DNA of 64,000 bases, from assembly GCA_027493945.1 (NCBI GenBank), contig JAOSJU010000001.1:868001-932000 (forward strand), written 5' to 3'. Position 1 is the first letter of the stretch; every line of letters begins with the position of its first letter. Made by a program: the position numbers and the translations under genes. Positions 9,206-17,274 of the stretch are shown piece after piece. The notes under the pieces were generated by a model. The model was not told the DNA's origin, did no database searches, and was given only the letters and a program-made list of their open reading frames with translations. The stretch comes from Burkholderiaceae bacterium (GTDB lineage Bacteria; Pseudomonadota; Gammaproteobacteria; Burkholderiales; Burkholderiaceae_E).

Positions 9206-11074
9206 ATGGCCTACCAAACCATCATCGAAGACGGCATCGACATTCTCGTGGTCGGTGCGGGACTGGGCGGCACCGGAGCCGCCTGGGAGGCGCGTTTCTG
9301 GGGGCAGAACAAGAAGATCGTCGTCGCCGAGAAGGCGAACATCGATCGTTCGGGTGCGGTCGCCCAGGGCCTGTACGCGATCAACTGCTACATGGGCACG
9401 CGCTGGGGAGAGAACCAGCCGGAGGACCATGTGCGCTACGCACGCATCGACCTGATGGGCATGGTGCGCGAGGATCTGGCGTTCGACATGGCCCGTCACG
9501 TCGACTCCACGGTGCATCAGTTCGAGGAGTGGGGCCTGCCGATCATGAAAGACCCGAAGACCGGGCGCTATCTGCGCGAAGGTCGGTGGCAGATCATGAT
9601 CCACGGCGAGTCCTACAAGCCCATCGTGGCCGAGGCGGCCAAGAAGTCGGCCGACAAGGTCTTCAACCGCATCTGCGTCACGCACCTGCTGATGGACGAA
9701 AGCCGCGAGAACCGGGTCGCCGGCGCCGTCGGCTTCAACGTCCGCACCGGCAACTTCCATGTCTTCAAGGCGAAGACCGTGATCTGCGGCGCGGGCGGCG
9801 CGTCGAACATCTTCAAGCCGCGCTCGGTGGGCGAAGGCGCTGGACGCACCTGGTACGCACCGTGGTCGTCGGCGTCCGCCTACGGCCTGCTGATCAACGC
9901 GGGCGCCAAGATGACGCAGATGGAAAACCGCATCGTGCTGGCCCGCTTCAAGGACGGGTACGGCCCGGTCGGCGCCTACTTCCTGCACCTGAAGACGTAC
10001 ACCCAGAACGGCGCGGGCGAGGAGTTCGAATCCAGGTGGTGGCCCGGACTGCAGCAGATGGTCGGCAAGGAATACCTGGATCCGGAAGCTTCGCACCTGA
10101 CGCATCGTCCGATCCCGACCTGTCTGCGCAACCACGCAATGATCAGCGAGATCAACGCCGGCCGCGGCCCGATTCACATGGTGACGATGCGCGCCTTCCA
10201 GGACCCGCACCTCGAAGAAGTCGGCTGGGAGAACTTCCTGGGCATGACCGTCGGGCAGGCGGTCCTGTGGGCCGCCACCGACGTCGACCCGAAGAACGAG
10301 AACCCCGAACTGACCACCTCCGAACCCTACGTGATGGGCTCGCACGCGACCGGATCAGGCGCCTGGTGCTCGGGTCCCGAAGACGTGTCGCCCCCCGAGT
10401 ACTTCTGGGGCTACAACCGCATGACGACGATCGAAGGTCTTTTCGGGGCGGGCGACACGGTGGGCGGCACACCGCACGCGTTCTCGTCGGGCTCGTTCAC
10501 CGAGGGCCGGCTGGCGGCGAAGGCCGCCTGCAAGTACATCGACGACGGCAAGGCGAACGGCATCGTCGTTTCGCAGGCGCAGATCGATCGCCTCGAGAAG
10601 GAGGTGTACAGGCCTCTCGAGCACTATCGGATCAACCGCAATGCGGTCGTTGCGGGCAGCGTCAATCCGCACTACATCAACCCCGAGCAGGGGCTCGACC
10701 GCCTGCAGAAGCTGATGGACGAGTACTGCGGCGGGGTATCGGCCAACTACATGACCAACGAGAAGCTTCTGCACATCGGCCTGAAGAAACTCAGGATCAT
10801 GGAGGAGGATCTCGAGAAGCTGGCCGCCGCCGACTCGCACGAGTTGCTGCGCGCATGGGAACTGAAACACCGTCATCGCGCCGCCGAATGCGTCACGCAT
10901 CACACGCTGTTCCGCAAGGAGACGCGCTGGCCCGGCTACTATTACCGGGGCGACTACCTGAAGCTGGACGACCAGAACTGGCACGTGTTGACGGTCTCGC
11001 GGCGCGACCCGAAGACGGGTGAGTACACGATGGAGAAGGCGCCCTGCTATCACCTGGTGGGCGACGAGAAATAG
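9206..11074 (+). CDS. aprA: Adenylylsulfate reductase alpha subunit (FAD)
   Basis: Catalytic subunit of dissimilatory APS reductase, 622 residues. It oxidises sulfite plus AMP to APS in sulfur oxidisers. The N-terminal FAD-binding motif is VVGAGLGGTGAAWEA (near residue 14), followed by the typical SGAVAQGLYAINCY. The fumarate-reductase-type fold continues with GLFGAGDTVGGTPHAFSSGS (10437-10496), which contacts the flavin. The direction of reaction is inferred from context: aprM and soeABC are present, and no dsrAB reductase is seen in the window. Confidence 0.97.
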   Translation: MAYQTIIEDGIDILVVGAGLGGTGAAWEARFWGQNKKIVVAEKANIDRSGAVAQGLYAINCYMGTRWGENQPEDHVRYARIDLMGMVREDLAFDMARHVDSTVHQFEEWGLPIMKDPKTGRYLREGRWQIMIHGESYKPIVAEAAKKSADKVFNRICVTHLLMDESRENRVAGAVGFNVRTGNFHVFKAKTVICGAGGASNIFKPRSVGEGAGRTWYAPWSSASAYGLLINAGAKMTQMENRIVLARFKDGYGPVGAYFLHLKTYTQNGAGEEFESRWWPGLQQMVGKEYLDPEASHLTHRPIPTCLRNHAMISEINAGRGPIHMVTMRAFQDPHLEEVGWENFLGMTVGQAVLWAATDVDPKNENPELTTSEPYVMGSHATGSGAWCSGPEDVSPPEYFWGYNRMTTIEGLFGAGDTVGGTPHAFSSGSFTEGRLAAKAACKYIDDGKANGIVVSQAQIDRLEKEVYRPLEHYRINRNAVVAGSVNPHYINPEQGLDRLQKLMDEYCGGVSANYMTNEKLLHIGLKKLRIMEEDLEKLAAADSHELLRAWELKHRHRAAECVTHHTLFRKETRWPGYYYRGDYLKLDDQNWHVLTVSRRDPKTGEYTMEKAPCYHLVGDEK

Positions 11075-11094
11075 CAGCATCGTCGGCAACGCGC

Positions 11095-11445
11095 GTGAAC
11101 ATCATCGAGAAGACGGACGAAGAGATCCTGGCGCTGGCCGCGCCCCTGTGGCGCGACCTCGTCAGGTACTCGAACGAAGGCAAGTACGGCGATTTCTCCA
11201 GGAACTTCTCCAGTTCACTGGCGCGCGCCATGGACCAGGTCGCCGCCGGCCACCAGTTCGCACACAGCGAGCTGGCCCGGAATCTCTCCGACCAGTTCGA
11301 CACGCTGGGCACCATCCGTCGCGGCGAGCACGTCACCGTCCTGTTCCGGCAGCGCAGCACGAAGAAGCCCGGCGAATGGCTCGGCCGACTCGTGCTCGGC
11401 TACGAGGACGGGCAACTCAGGATCTTCGGTGCCTCCATCTTCTGA
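11095..11445 (+). CDS. Small protein of unknown function downstream of aprA
   Basis: A 116-residue soluble protein starting with GTG (VNIIEKTDEEILALAAPLWR). It lies 20 bases after aprA in the same direction, so it should be co-transcribed. It has no cysteine, signal peptide or membrane span. The composition and length, with a C-terminal beta-rich part (HVTVLFRQRSTKKPGEWLGR), recall SnoaL/NTF2-like folds, but I do not recognise a family with certainty. The position suggests a helper role for APS reductase or sulfite handling. Confidence 0.72.
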   Translation: MNIIEKTDEEILALAAPLWRDLVRYSNEGKYGDFSRNFSSSLARAMDQVAAGHQFAHSELARNLSDQFDTLGTIRRGEHVTVLFRQRSTKKPGEWLGRLVLGYEDGQLRIFGASIF

Positions 11446-11465
11446 CCACTTTGTCGGGATCTGAC

Positions 11466-11975
11466 GTGAATCAAGTCATCGGGGTCGGCAAGTTCGTCGA
11501 GCTGAGCTACAAGGTCACCGACCGGAAGTCGGGGCATGTCCTGACCAGGGTCGAGTTTCCTCTGGGCTATGTCCATGGCCACACCGAGATCCTCGCCCCG
11601 TCGGTCCATGCGCAGCTCGAAGGCAGATCGGCCGGCGAAGTCATCGAAGTGGCGATCGACGGCAACCAGATTTTCGGCCCCGGGGACGAATCGCTGGTCT
11701 TCACCGATCGCATCGAGAACGTCCCCGAGGAATACCGGCAGGTCGGCGCCTCGATCCTGATGGAAAACGACGAAGGCCAGACGCGCAGCTTTCTCGTGAC
11801 GCACATGGACGACGAGACCCTGACTGTCGATGGCAACAATCCGCTTTGCGGCAGAGAGGTCGTCTTCACGCTCGAGATACTGACCGTGCGCGACGCAACC
11901 AGCGACGAGACCAAAGCCGGCGGGGCGATGGCCACCGGTCCGGACATCGACCCCAGGCTGCTGCGGCCCGTCTGA
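11466..11975 (+). CDS. FKBP-type peptidyl-prolyl isomerase, SlyD-like
   Basis: A 169-residue protein starting with GTG (VNQVIGVGKFVELSYKVTD). The FKBP core is interrupted by an IF-like flap in SlyD manner: VHGHTEILAPSVHAQLEG, then AGEVIEVAI, then IFGPGDESLVF, and the core resumes at about residue 115 (GNNPLCGREVVFTLEILTV). SlyD proteins fold clients and can deliver nickel, but the His-rich metal tail of E. coli SlyD is absent here. It belongs to the sat-apr operon, which suggests a folding role for AprA or AprB. This is inference. Confidence 0.85.
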   Translation: MNQVIGVGKFVELSYKVTDRKSGHVLTRVEFPLGYVHGHTEILAPSVHAQLEGRSAGEVIEVAIDGNQIFGPGDESLVFTDRIENVPEEYRQVGASILMENDEGQTRSFLVTHMDDETLTVDGNNPLCGREVVFTLEILTVRDATSDETKAGGAMATGPDIDPRLLRPV

Positions 11976-12057
11976 GCAGCGACATTGAACGGCGCACGGC
12001 CCCGGGCGCAAGCGCTTGCGGAGACCGGCCTGACTTTACGGTGAAAGGAGTTGAAAC

Positions 12058-12219
12058 ATGAGCGAACAGCAGCCCACCAAGGCCCCGGTTCCTGATGGAC
12101 ATTCGCGTTTCGTGACGACGCGCGCGTTGCCACCGACCGAAAAGGGGTTCATCGGCTTCGAGACCATCTGGGAGCCGTTCCAGAAGGAAGCCGAATACCA
12201 GACGCCGAAGCAGCCGTAG
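12058..12219 (+). CDS. 53-residue protein of unknown function, end of apr operon
   Basis: A short ORF beginning MSEQQPTKAPVPDGHSRFV and ending EYQTPKQP. It has a strong ribosome site (GTGAAAGGAG upstream of the ATG at 12058), which argues for real translation. It is rich in Pro, Glu and Lys, with no cysteine or membrane span. It is the last gene in the direction of sat-aprMBA and is followed by convergent amn. I do not recognise it. It could be a small partner or regulator of the Apr complex. Confidence 0.6.
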   Translation: MSEQQPTKAPVPDGHSRFVTTRALPPTEKGFIGFETIWEPFQKEAEYQTPKQP

Positions 12220-12241
12220 ACCCGAAGAGGCCGCCCCACCG

Positions 12242-13804
12242 CTACTGGAACGCGACTTCGTCGAAGCTGCGCAGCTTGCGGCTGTGAAGCTGCTCGGCGC
12301 GCTGGCGGCGCAGCAGGTCGATCGCGCGCATGCCGATCCGCAGGTGCTGCTCGACGCGCTCCCGATAGAACTGGTCGGCCATGCCCGGCAGCTTGATCTC
12401 GCCGTGCAGCGGCTTGTCGCTGACGCACAGCAGCGTGCCGTACGGGATCCGGAAGCGGAACCCGTTCGCGGCGATCGTCGCGCTCTCCATGTCGAGCGCG
12501 ATCGCGCGGCTCTGGCTGAAGCGACGCATCGGCGTGCCGTGCGGCAGCAGTTCCCAGTTCCGGTTGTCGGTGCTGGCCACGGTACCGGTGCGCATCACGC
12601 GCTTGAGCTCGTAGCCGGTGAGTTGCGTGACCTCGGCGACCGCCGATTCGAGGGCGACCTGCACCTCGGCCAGCGCCGGCACCGGCACCCACGGCGGCAG
12701 GTCTTCGTCCAGCACGTGGTCCTCGCGCACGTAGCCGTGCGCGAGCACGTAGTCGCCGAGCTGCTGCGCCGTGCGCAGCCCGGCGCAATGACCGAGCATG
12801 ATCCACGCGTGCGGCCGCAATACCGCGACGTGATCGGTGATCGTTTTCGCGTTGGCCGGTCCGACGCCGATGTTGACCATCGTGATGCCCGATCCGTCCT
12901 CGCGGATCAGATGGTAGGCCGGCATCTGCGGCAGCCTCGCCGGCGCCGGATGCTGCGCCGCGGCCGCGGATGGGCCCGGCGTCCCGGACGCGTGCGCCGC
13001 GGGCACGGCGCCCCCTGCTGGCGCCGCGCGCCGCGTCACGACGTTGCCCGGCTCGACGAACGCCGAATAGCCGTGCGCAGCCGGCTCGGCCTCGGCCATC
13101 AACTCGTGGCCGAGCCGCACGAACTGGTCGACGTAGAACTGGTAGTTGGTGAACAGCACGAAGTTCTGGAAGTGCGCCGGCTCGGTCGCGGTGTAGTGGC
13201 GCAGCCGGTGCAGCGAATAGTCGACGCGCGGCGCGGTGAACAGCGCCAGCGGGCGCGGCATGCCCGAGCGCGGCACCCAGGTGCCGTTGGCGATGCCGTC
13301 GTCCATCGCGCCCAGGTCCGGCAGGTCGAACAGGTCGCGCATCAGGCGCCGCCGCGCGGCGTCGATCGACCCCTCGATGTGCTCCTGGCCGGCCATCGCG
13401 AAGTGCACCGGGATCGGCGTCTTTCCGGTGGCGACCTCGATCGGCACCTGGTGGTTCGCCAGCAGCAACCGGAACTGTTCGAGGTAGTAGCGCCCGAACA
13501 GGTCGGGGCGCGTCAGCGTCGTCTCGTAGGTGCCCGGCCCGGCGACGAACCCGTAGCTGAGCCGCGAGTCGGCGCGCGCTACCGTCTCGGTCCGGATGCG
13601 CACGACCGGGTAGAACGCGTGCACGCGATGCGACGGGTCTTGCCCCGCCACGAACCGCTGCACCGCCTCGCGCAGCCAGGCCACACCGGCCTCGTAGATC
13701 GCGACGACCTGCGCCAGCGCCGCGGCCGGGTCTTCGTAGCGCTGCGGCGGGAAGAACGGCGGATTGTCCACGGCCGAAGCGCTGCCCGGACGGGCCGATG
13801 TCAT
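12242..13804 (-). CDS. amn: AMP nucleosidase
   Basis: A 520-residue enzyme that splits AMP into adenine and ribose 5-phosphate. The C-terminal half is a nucleoside-phosphorylase-like domain with NIGVGPANAKTITDHVAVLRP and GHCAGLRTAQQLGDYVLAHG; the DMESATIAANGFRFRIPYGT stretch holds the catalytic/base-binding region. The N-terminal half matches the Amn regulatory domain. A Pro/Ala-rich linker (about residues 290-325) separates the parts. Because AprBA consumes AMP and Sat releases ATP, an AMP-adjusting enzyme next to apr is interesting, but it is on the opposite strand. Confidence 0.94.
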   Translation of the reverse strand: MTSARPGSASAVDNPPFFPPQRYEDPAAALAQVVAIYEAGVAWLREAVQRFVAGQDPSHRVHAFYPVVRIRTETVARADSRLSYGFVAGPGTYETTLTRPDLFGRYYLEQFRLLLANHQVPIEVATGKTPIPVHFAMAGQEHIEGSIDAARRRLMRDLFDLPDLGAMDDGIANGTWVPRSGMPRPLALFTAPRVDYSLHRLRHYTATEPAHFQNFVLFTNYQFYVDQFVRLGHELMAEAEPAAHGYSAFVEPGNVVTRRAAPAGGAVPAAHASGTPGPSAAAAQHPAPARLPQMPAYHLIREDGSGITMVNIGVGPANAKTITDHVAVLRPHAWIMLGHCAGLRTAQQLGDYVLAHGYVREDHVLDEDLPPWVPVPALAEVQVALESAVAEVTQLTGYELKRVMRTGTVASTDNRNWELLPHGTPMRRFSQSRAIALDMESATIAANGFRFRIPYGTLLCVSDKPLHGEIKLPGMADQFYRERVEQHLRIGMRAIDLLRRQRAEQLHSRKLRSFDEVAFQ

Positions 13805-14310
13805 TCGAGCGTCCTGATTTCGAACTCGCAGGCGTCGAGATCGGCCAGGATCCAGGTCGGCGGCGCGTGCAATCCGGCGATCGTGCCTGGGTTGACGAGC
13901 CAGGCCGTGCCGCCCGAGACCGTCGGCTGTTGCGTCACCAACGCGCGGTGCGAGTGCCCGCAGCAGACGATCTCGTAGTCGCCGGTGCAGGCGATTCCTC
14001 GTGCGTAGTGCGGATAATGGGTCGCGAAAATCCGCCGGCCTCCGAGCTCGAGTTCGGCGTCGGCGCCGTGATAGACGAGCAGCCCGCCGGAGTCCGCGCA
14101 CATCCGGTGCAGCGCCATCGCGTCGCCGAGGTTGTTGCCGTGCACCACGTGCACCGGCAACCCCAGCGCGAGCAGCGGCTCGAGCGTGCCTGCGCCGATC
14201 ACGTCGCCGCAGTGAATGACGGCCTGCGCTCCGGCCTGCCTTGCGGCCGACACTGCCGCCGCGAGCAACGGCGCGCGATCGTGGCTGTCCGAGACGATGC
14301 AGATCCTCAC
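13801..14310 (-). CDS. YfcE/MJ0936-type metallophosphoesterase
   Basis: A 169-residue phosphodiesterase fold. Metal ligands are visible in the usual order: SDSHDR at residue 7, HCGDV near 33, HGNN near 57, THYPHY near 96 and CGHSHRAL near 116, followed by LVNPGTI. It starts with GTG overlapping the stop of a tiny upstream ORF (GTGA) and its own stop overlaps the amn start (ATGA). It probably acts on cyclic or bis-phosphodiesters; the true substrate cannot be read from sequence. Confidence 0.92.
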   Translation of the reverse strand: MRICIVSDSHDRAPLLAAAVSAARQAGAQAVIHCGDVIGAGTLEPLLALGLPVHVVHGNNLGDAMALHRMCADSGGLLVYHGADAELELGGRRIFATHYPHYARGIACTGDYEIVCCGHSHRALVTQQPTVSGGTAWLVNPGTIAGLHAPPTWILADLDACEFEIRTLE

Positions 14311-14384
14311 GGCCGGCGCCGCTCGACCAGCATCGAGTCGACCTCGCGCTCGGTATCGGTGAAATCGGGAATCTGATCGGTCAT
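14307..14384 (-). CDS. Possible 25-residue leader or small protein
   Basis: A tiny ORF with ATG at 14384, preceded by GGCGAGGTGA, and a stop that overlaps the start of the phosphoesterase (GTGA). It encodes an acidic peptide that begins MTDQIPDFTDTEREVDS. The ribosome site and the stop/start overlap suggest translational coupling. It may instead be chance, since the region is very GC-rich and has few stop codons. Confidence 0.35.
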   Translation of the reverse strand: MTDQIPDFTDTEREVDSMLVERRRP

Positions 14385-14442
14385 CGGGTCACCTCGCCTC
14401 CGGTTCGATGATAGATTGTCCGTCGGAAGGCGGCGCTATTCT

Positions 14443-15907
14443 ATGTCACGCTCACTGACGGTTTCCAGGGCAGCGCAGCTGGTCGGCGTCTCCAGGGCGG
14501 TCCTGCAGCGGATGATCGGCGCCGGCGAACTGGCGCAGTCCGAGGGGCTGGTCGACGTCGACGAGTTGCTGCGCGCCTTTCCCGACGCGCGCGTCGAGCA
14601 ATCCGGCCTCCTCGAGAACGTCACGCGCATCCGCGAGGAGGCTTTCGGCCGCCGGGTGCGCGAGTTCGTGCTGCCCTCGCCCGAGCTGCTGTCGCAGCGC
14701 GTGTTGGTCCAGAGCGAAGAACTGGCGGAGATGCGCCGGCATCTGCAGGCGTACCACGAGCTGGTAGCCGCTACCATCGAGCTTCTGGACCGGCGCCCGG
14801 CCTCGGCCGCGCTCGCCGAGGAGACCCGCGAAATGCTCGAACGCGGGCTGGCACAGGTACTGGGAAGTGAATCCGACAACCGTCTCGACGCCATGACCGA
14901 CATGCTGAAGGTGGTATCCGCGAACGTGGTGGTGCGCCCCAGCGGGCGCGAGTTCCTCGTGCAGGGCAACGACAGCATCCTGCAAGCCGGCCTGAAGGCC
15001 GGGCTCGGCCTGAATTACGGCTGCGCGGGAGGCAACTGCGGCCTGTGCAAGGCGCGCGTGATCTCGGGCGAGACGCGCCAGATCCTGCAATCCGACTACA
15101 GCCTGTCGGCGGCCGAGCGCGCGCAAGGCTACCTGCTGCTGTGCGCGCACACCGCCGTCGGCGACATGGTGATCGAGACGCTCGAGGCCGGCAGCCCGGC
15201 CGACATCCCGGAGCAGGAGCTGGTCGCGCGCGTGCGCGCGCTCCAGCCGCTCGGACCGAACACGATGCTTCTGCACCTGCAGGCGCCGCGCAGCGCGCGG
15301 CTGCGCTTCCTGGCGGGCCAGAGCGTGACGCTGGGCCTCGCGCAACGGGGCGGCGACCTGCACGCGACCTGGCCGATCGCGAGTTGCCCCTGCGACGACC
15401 GCAATCTGCATTTCCACGTGGCGCGCGACGCGGGCGACCCTCTCGCCGAGCGGCTGTTCGCCGGCGCGGTGAAGAGCGGTGACACGCTGGGGGTGCACGG
15501 CCCGAGCGGCGACTTCGTCCTCGGCACCGAAATGCCTCCGCGGGCCGTCTTCCTCGCCTGCGACACCGGCTTCGGGCCGGTCAAGAGCCTGATCGAGCAC
15601 GCAATGGCCGCCGAGGCCGTGGAACGCTTCTCGCTGTACTGGCTCGCGTCGCGCCCGGACGGGCACTACCTCGCCAACCAGTGCGAGGCCTGGACCGACG
15701 CGTTCGACGAGTTCGACTACCATGCGGCCTCCGACGACGACGTCGTGCGCGGCGGCTCGCTGCTCGCGAAGCGCGCGCTCGACGAAGGCGACCCCGGCAC
15801 CAGCCGTTACTTCATTGCCGGTCCGCAGGCGTTCGTCGACGCCGCGGCGCGCCGCCTGCTCCGAGGCCGGCGCGCCGGCCGAGCGCCTGTGCGCGACCAC
15901 CTGCTGA
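14443..15907 (+). CDS. HTH / [2Fe-2S] ferredoxin / FAD-NAD(P)H reductase fusion, frame break near 15860
   Basis: About 487 residues in three parts. Residues 1-50 look like an excisionase/MerR-type helix-turn-helix (SRAAQLVGVSRAVLQRMIGA). A coiled region follows to about 160. Residues 165-255 are a plant-type ferredoxin with CAGGNCGLC and a fourth Cys in YLLLCAH. The rest is an FNR-like reductase (FLAGQSVTLGL, then FLACDTGFGPVKSLIEHA). The frame shifts +1 near 15860; corrected, the protein ends SEAGAPAERLCATTC at 15907. It is followed after 16 bases by a Rieske fusion, so the pair may form an electron-transfer chain. DNA binding is unproven. Confidence 0.85.
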
Positions 15908-15923
15908 CTGCCCTGGCCCCTTC

Positions 15924-16553
15924 ATGAGCGACGCACTGAACTTCCTGCTCGAGGCCCGCCCCGAGGCGATGGGCCATTACTTCGCGTTCCTGAAGGACGC
16001 GGGCAAGCACCTCGATCCGAAGACCCGCAGCCTGATCTCGGTGATCACCAAGGTGCATTCGCAGACCGAGCGCGGGCTGAAGCAGTACCTGAAGCGCGCG
16101 CTCGACGAAGGCGTCACGCCCGCCGAGGTGATCGACGCGCTGCTGATGGCTTTTCCGGCCCTCGGACTGTCGAAGATCACCTGGGCCATCGACGTGATCC
16201 TGTCGATGCAGCTGCCGGGCTTCGAGCCCGGCGCGAAGGCCGAGGCCGCGGCGCGCTGGCACGATCTGGTGGCCGAGGCCGAGCTGCCTGCCGTCGGCGC
16301 GCTCCGCATCGAACGCGACGGGCGCGCGCTGTTCGTCGCGCGCGGCCCTTCGGGGCCGAACGCGTTCGACAGCCGCTGCCCGCACCAGGGCACCGACATT
16401 CCCGAACTCGCGCTCGAGGCGGGCACGCTCACCTGCCCGAAGCACGGCTGGGCCTTCGACCTGGCCAGCGGCGCCTGCGTGAAGAACGGCACGAGCCCGC
16501 TCACCCGCTACGAGACGCGGATCGAGAGCGGGCGGGTGCTCGCATACTGGTGA
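15924..16553 (+). CDS. Carboxymuconolactone decarboxylase-like domain fused to a Rieske ferredoxin
   Basis: A 209-residue protein with two domains. Residues 1-95 resemble the AhpD/CMD helical fold (TRSLISVITKVHSQTERGL, ALDEGVTPAEVIDALLMAF) but lack the CxxC of AhpD. Residues 110-209 are a Rieske domain with RCPHQG and TCPKHGWAFD, giving the Cys-His plus Cys-His ligands of a 2Fe-2S centre. It directly follows the ferredoxin-reductase fusion and probably takes electrons from it. The substrate is unknown. Confidence 0.86.
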   Translation: MSDALNFLLEARPEAMGHYFAFLKDAGKHLDPKTRSLISVITKVHSQTERGLKQYLKRALDEGVTPAEVIDALLMAFPALGLSKITWAIDVILSMQLPGFEPGAKAEAAARWHDLVAEAELPAVGALRIERDGRALFVARGPSGPNAFDSRCPHQGTDIPELALEAGTLTCPKHGWAFDLASGACVKNGTSPLTRYETRIESGRVLAYW

Positions 16554-16575
16554 TCGTCCACATCCGGAGAACCCG

Positions 16576-16803
16576 ATGCCGTATTTCGTGTTCCGCATGG
16601 GGGGCCTGGCCGGCCTGCCCGAGCGCCTCGCCGAGGCGCCCAGCTATCGCGAGGCCAAGGCGATCCTGCGCGAGCTGCGCGCGCGCGAAGGCGACGACGC
16701 GGCGCCGATCCGCATGATCTTCGCCGCCAACGAGTTCGAGGCGGCCGACCTGCTCACGCAGCCGCGCGAGCTCGATCCGTCGCTGTACGGCGCCGACGAC
16801 TGA
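16576..16803 (+). CDS. 75-residue conserved-looking hypothetical protein
   Basis: A small acidic protein starting MPYFVFRMGGLAGLPERLAE, in the operon of the two Fe-S fusion genes, 22 bases downstream. It contains a helical middle (EAKAILRELRAREGD) and ends RELDPSLYGADD. It has no cysteine or membrane span. I do not recognise a functional family. The tight spacing and same strand suggest it works with the Fe-S proteins or the neighbouring sulfur carriers. Confidence 0.7.
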   Translation: MPYFVFRMGGLAGLPERLAEAPSYREAKAILRELRAREGDDAAPIRMIFAANEFEAADLLTQPRELDPSLYGADD

Positions 16804-16827
16804 GACTTCCATCGGCGCGCGCCGCGC

Positions 16828-17274
16828 ATGCCACCGCCCGACGAGGACGCGTTCCGCCTGCGGCGCCAGGCTGCGCTCGACTACCCCTGCCCGTTCGAGC
16901 GCGCGCTGCTCTCGCGATGCGCGGCCTGCAGCCGCGCGCGCACGGTGCTGCTGGCCGAGCGCGAAGCGATCGGCTGCGACGCCCAGGCGGCCAGCGAACG
17001 CTGCGACGACTATCGCGACCGGCTGCGCGCGGCATCGCGCTTCGCGCTTCGCGCCGATCCGTCGGCGCCATGGCCCTTCTCGAAGGAGATCCGGCTGCAG
17101 TGCGGCGGCCTGATCGGCCTGAGCGAGGCGCTCGACGAAGGCGCAACCGTGCCCGACGCCGACGCGCTGATACAGCGGGCGCTGCAGCGCTATCGCGACC
17201 CGGAGGCGCTGCCGTGGTCACGCATCATCCGGGCGGTGGTTCGCCACGAGCCGCGGCGACGAGCGCCTCGCTGA
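16828..17274 (+). CDS. Cysteine-containing protein of unknown function
   Basis: A 148-residue protein, last of the operon starting at 14443. The N-terminal half is rich in cysteine (CPFERALLSRCAACSRA, then IGCDAQAASERCDDYRDR) and a further Cys lies in IRLQCGG. The spacing CxxC with more distal Cys suggests a metal or Fe-S cluster, but I cannot place it in a family. Its 3' end overlaps the convergent gene at 17225-18305 by 50 bases. Confidence 0.65.
   Translation: MPPPDEDAFRLRRQAALDYPCPFERALLSRCAACSRARTVLLAEREAIGCDAQAASERCDDYRDRLRAASRFALRADPSAPWPFSKEIRLQCGGLIGLSEALDEGATVPDADALIQRALQRYRDPEALPWSRIIRAVVRHEPRRRAPR

Noticed and set aside
12007..12020. Palindrome CGCAAGCGCTTGCG before the 53-residue ORF
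   Set aside because: Short, very GC-rich and isolated; such palindromes are frequent by chance at this base composition, and there is no T run or promoter element beside it.
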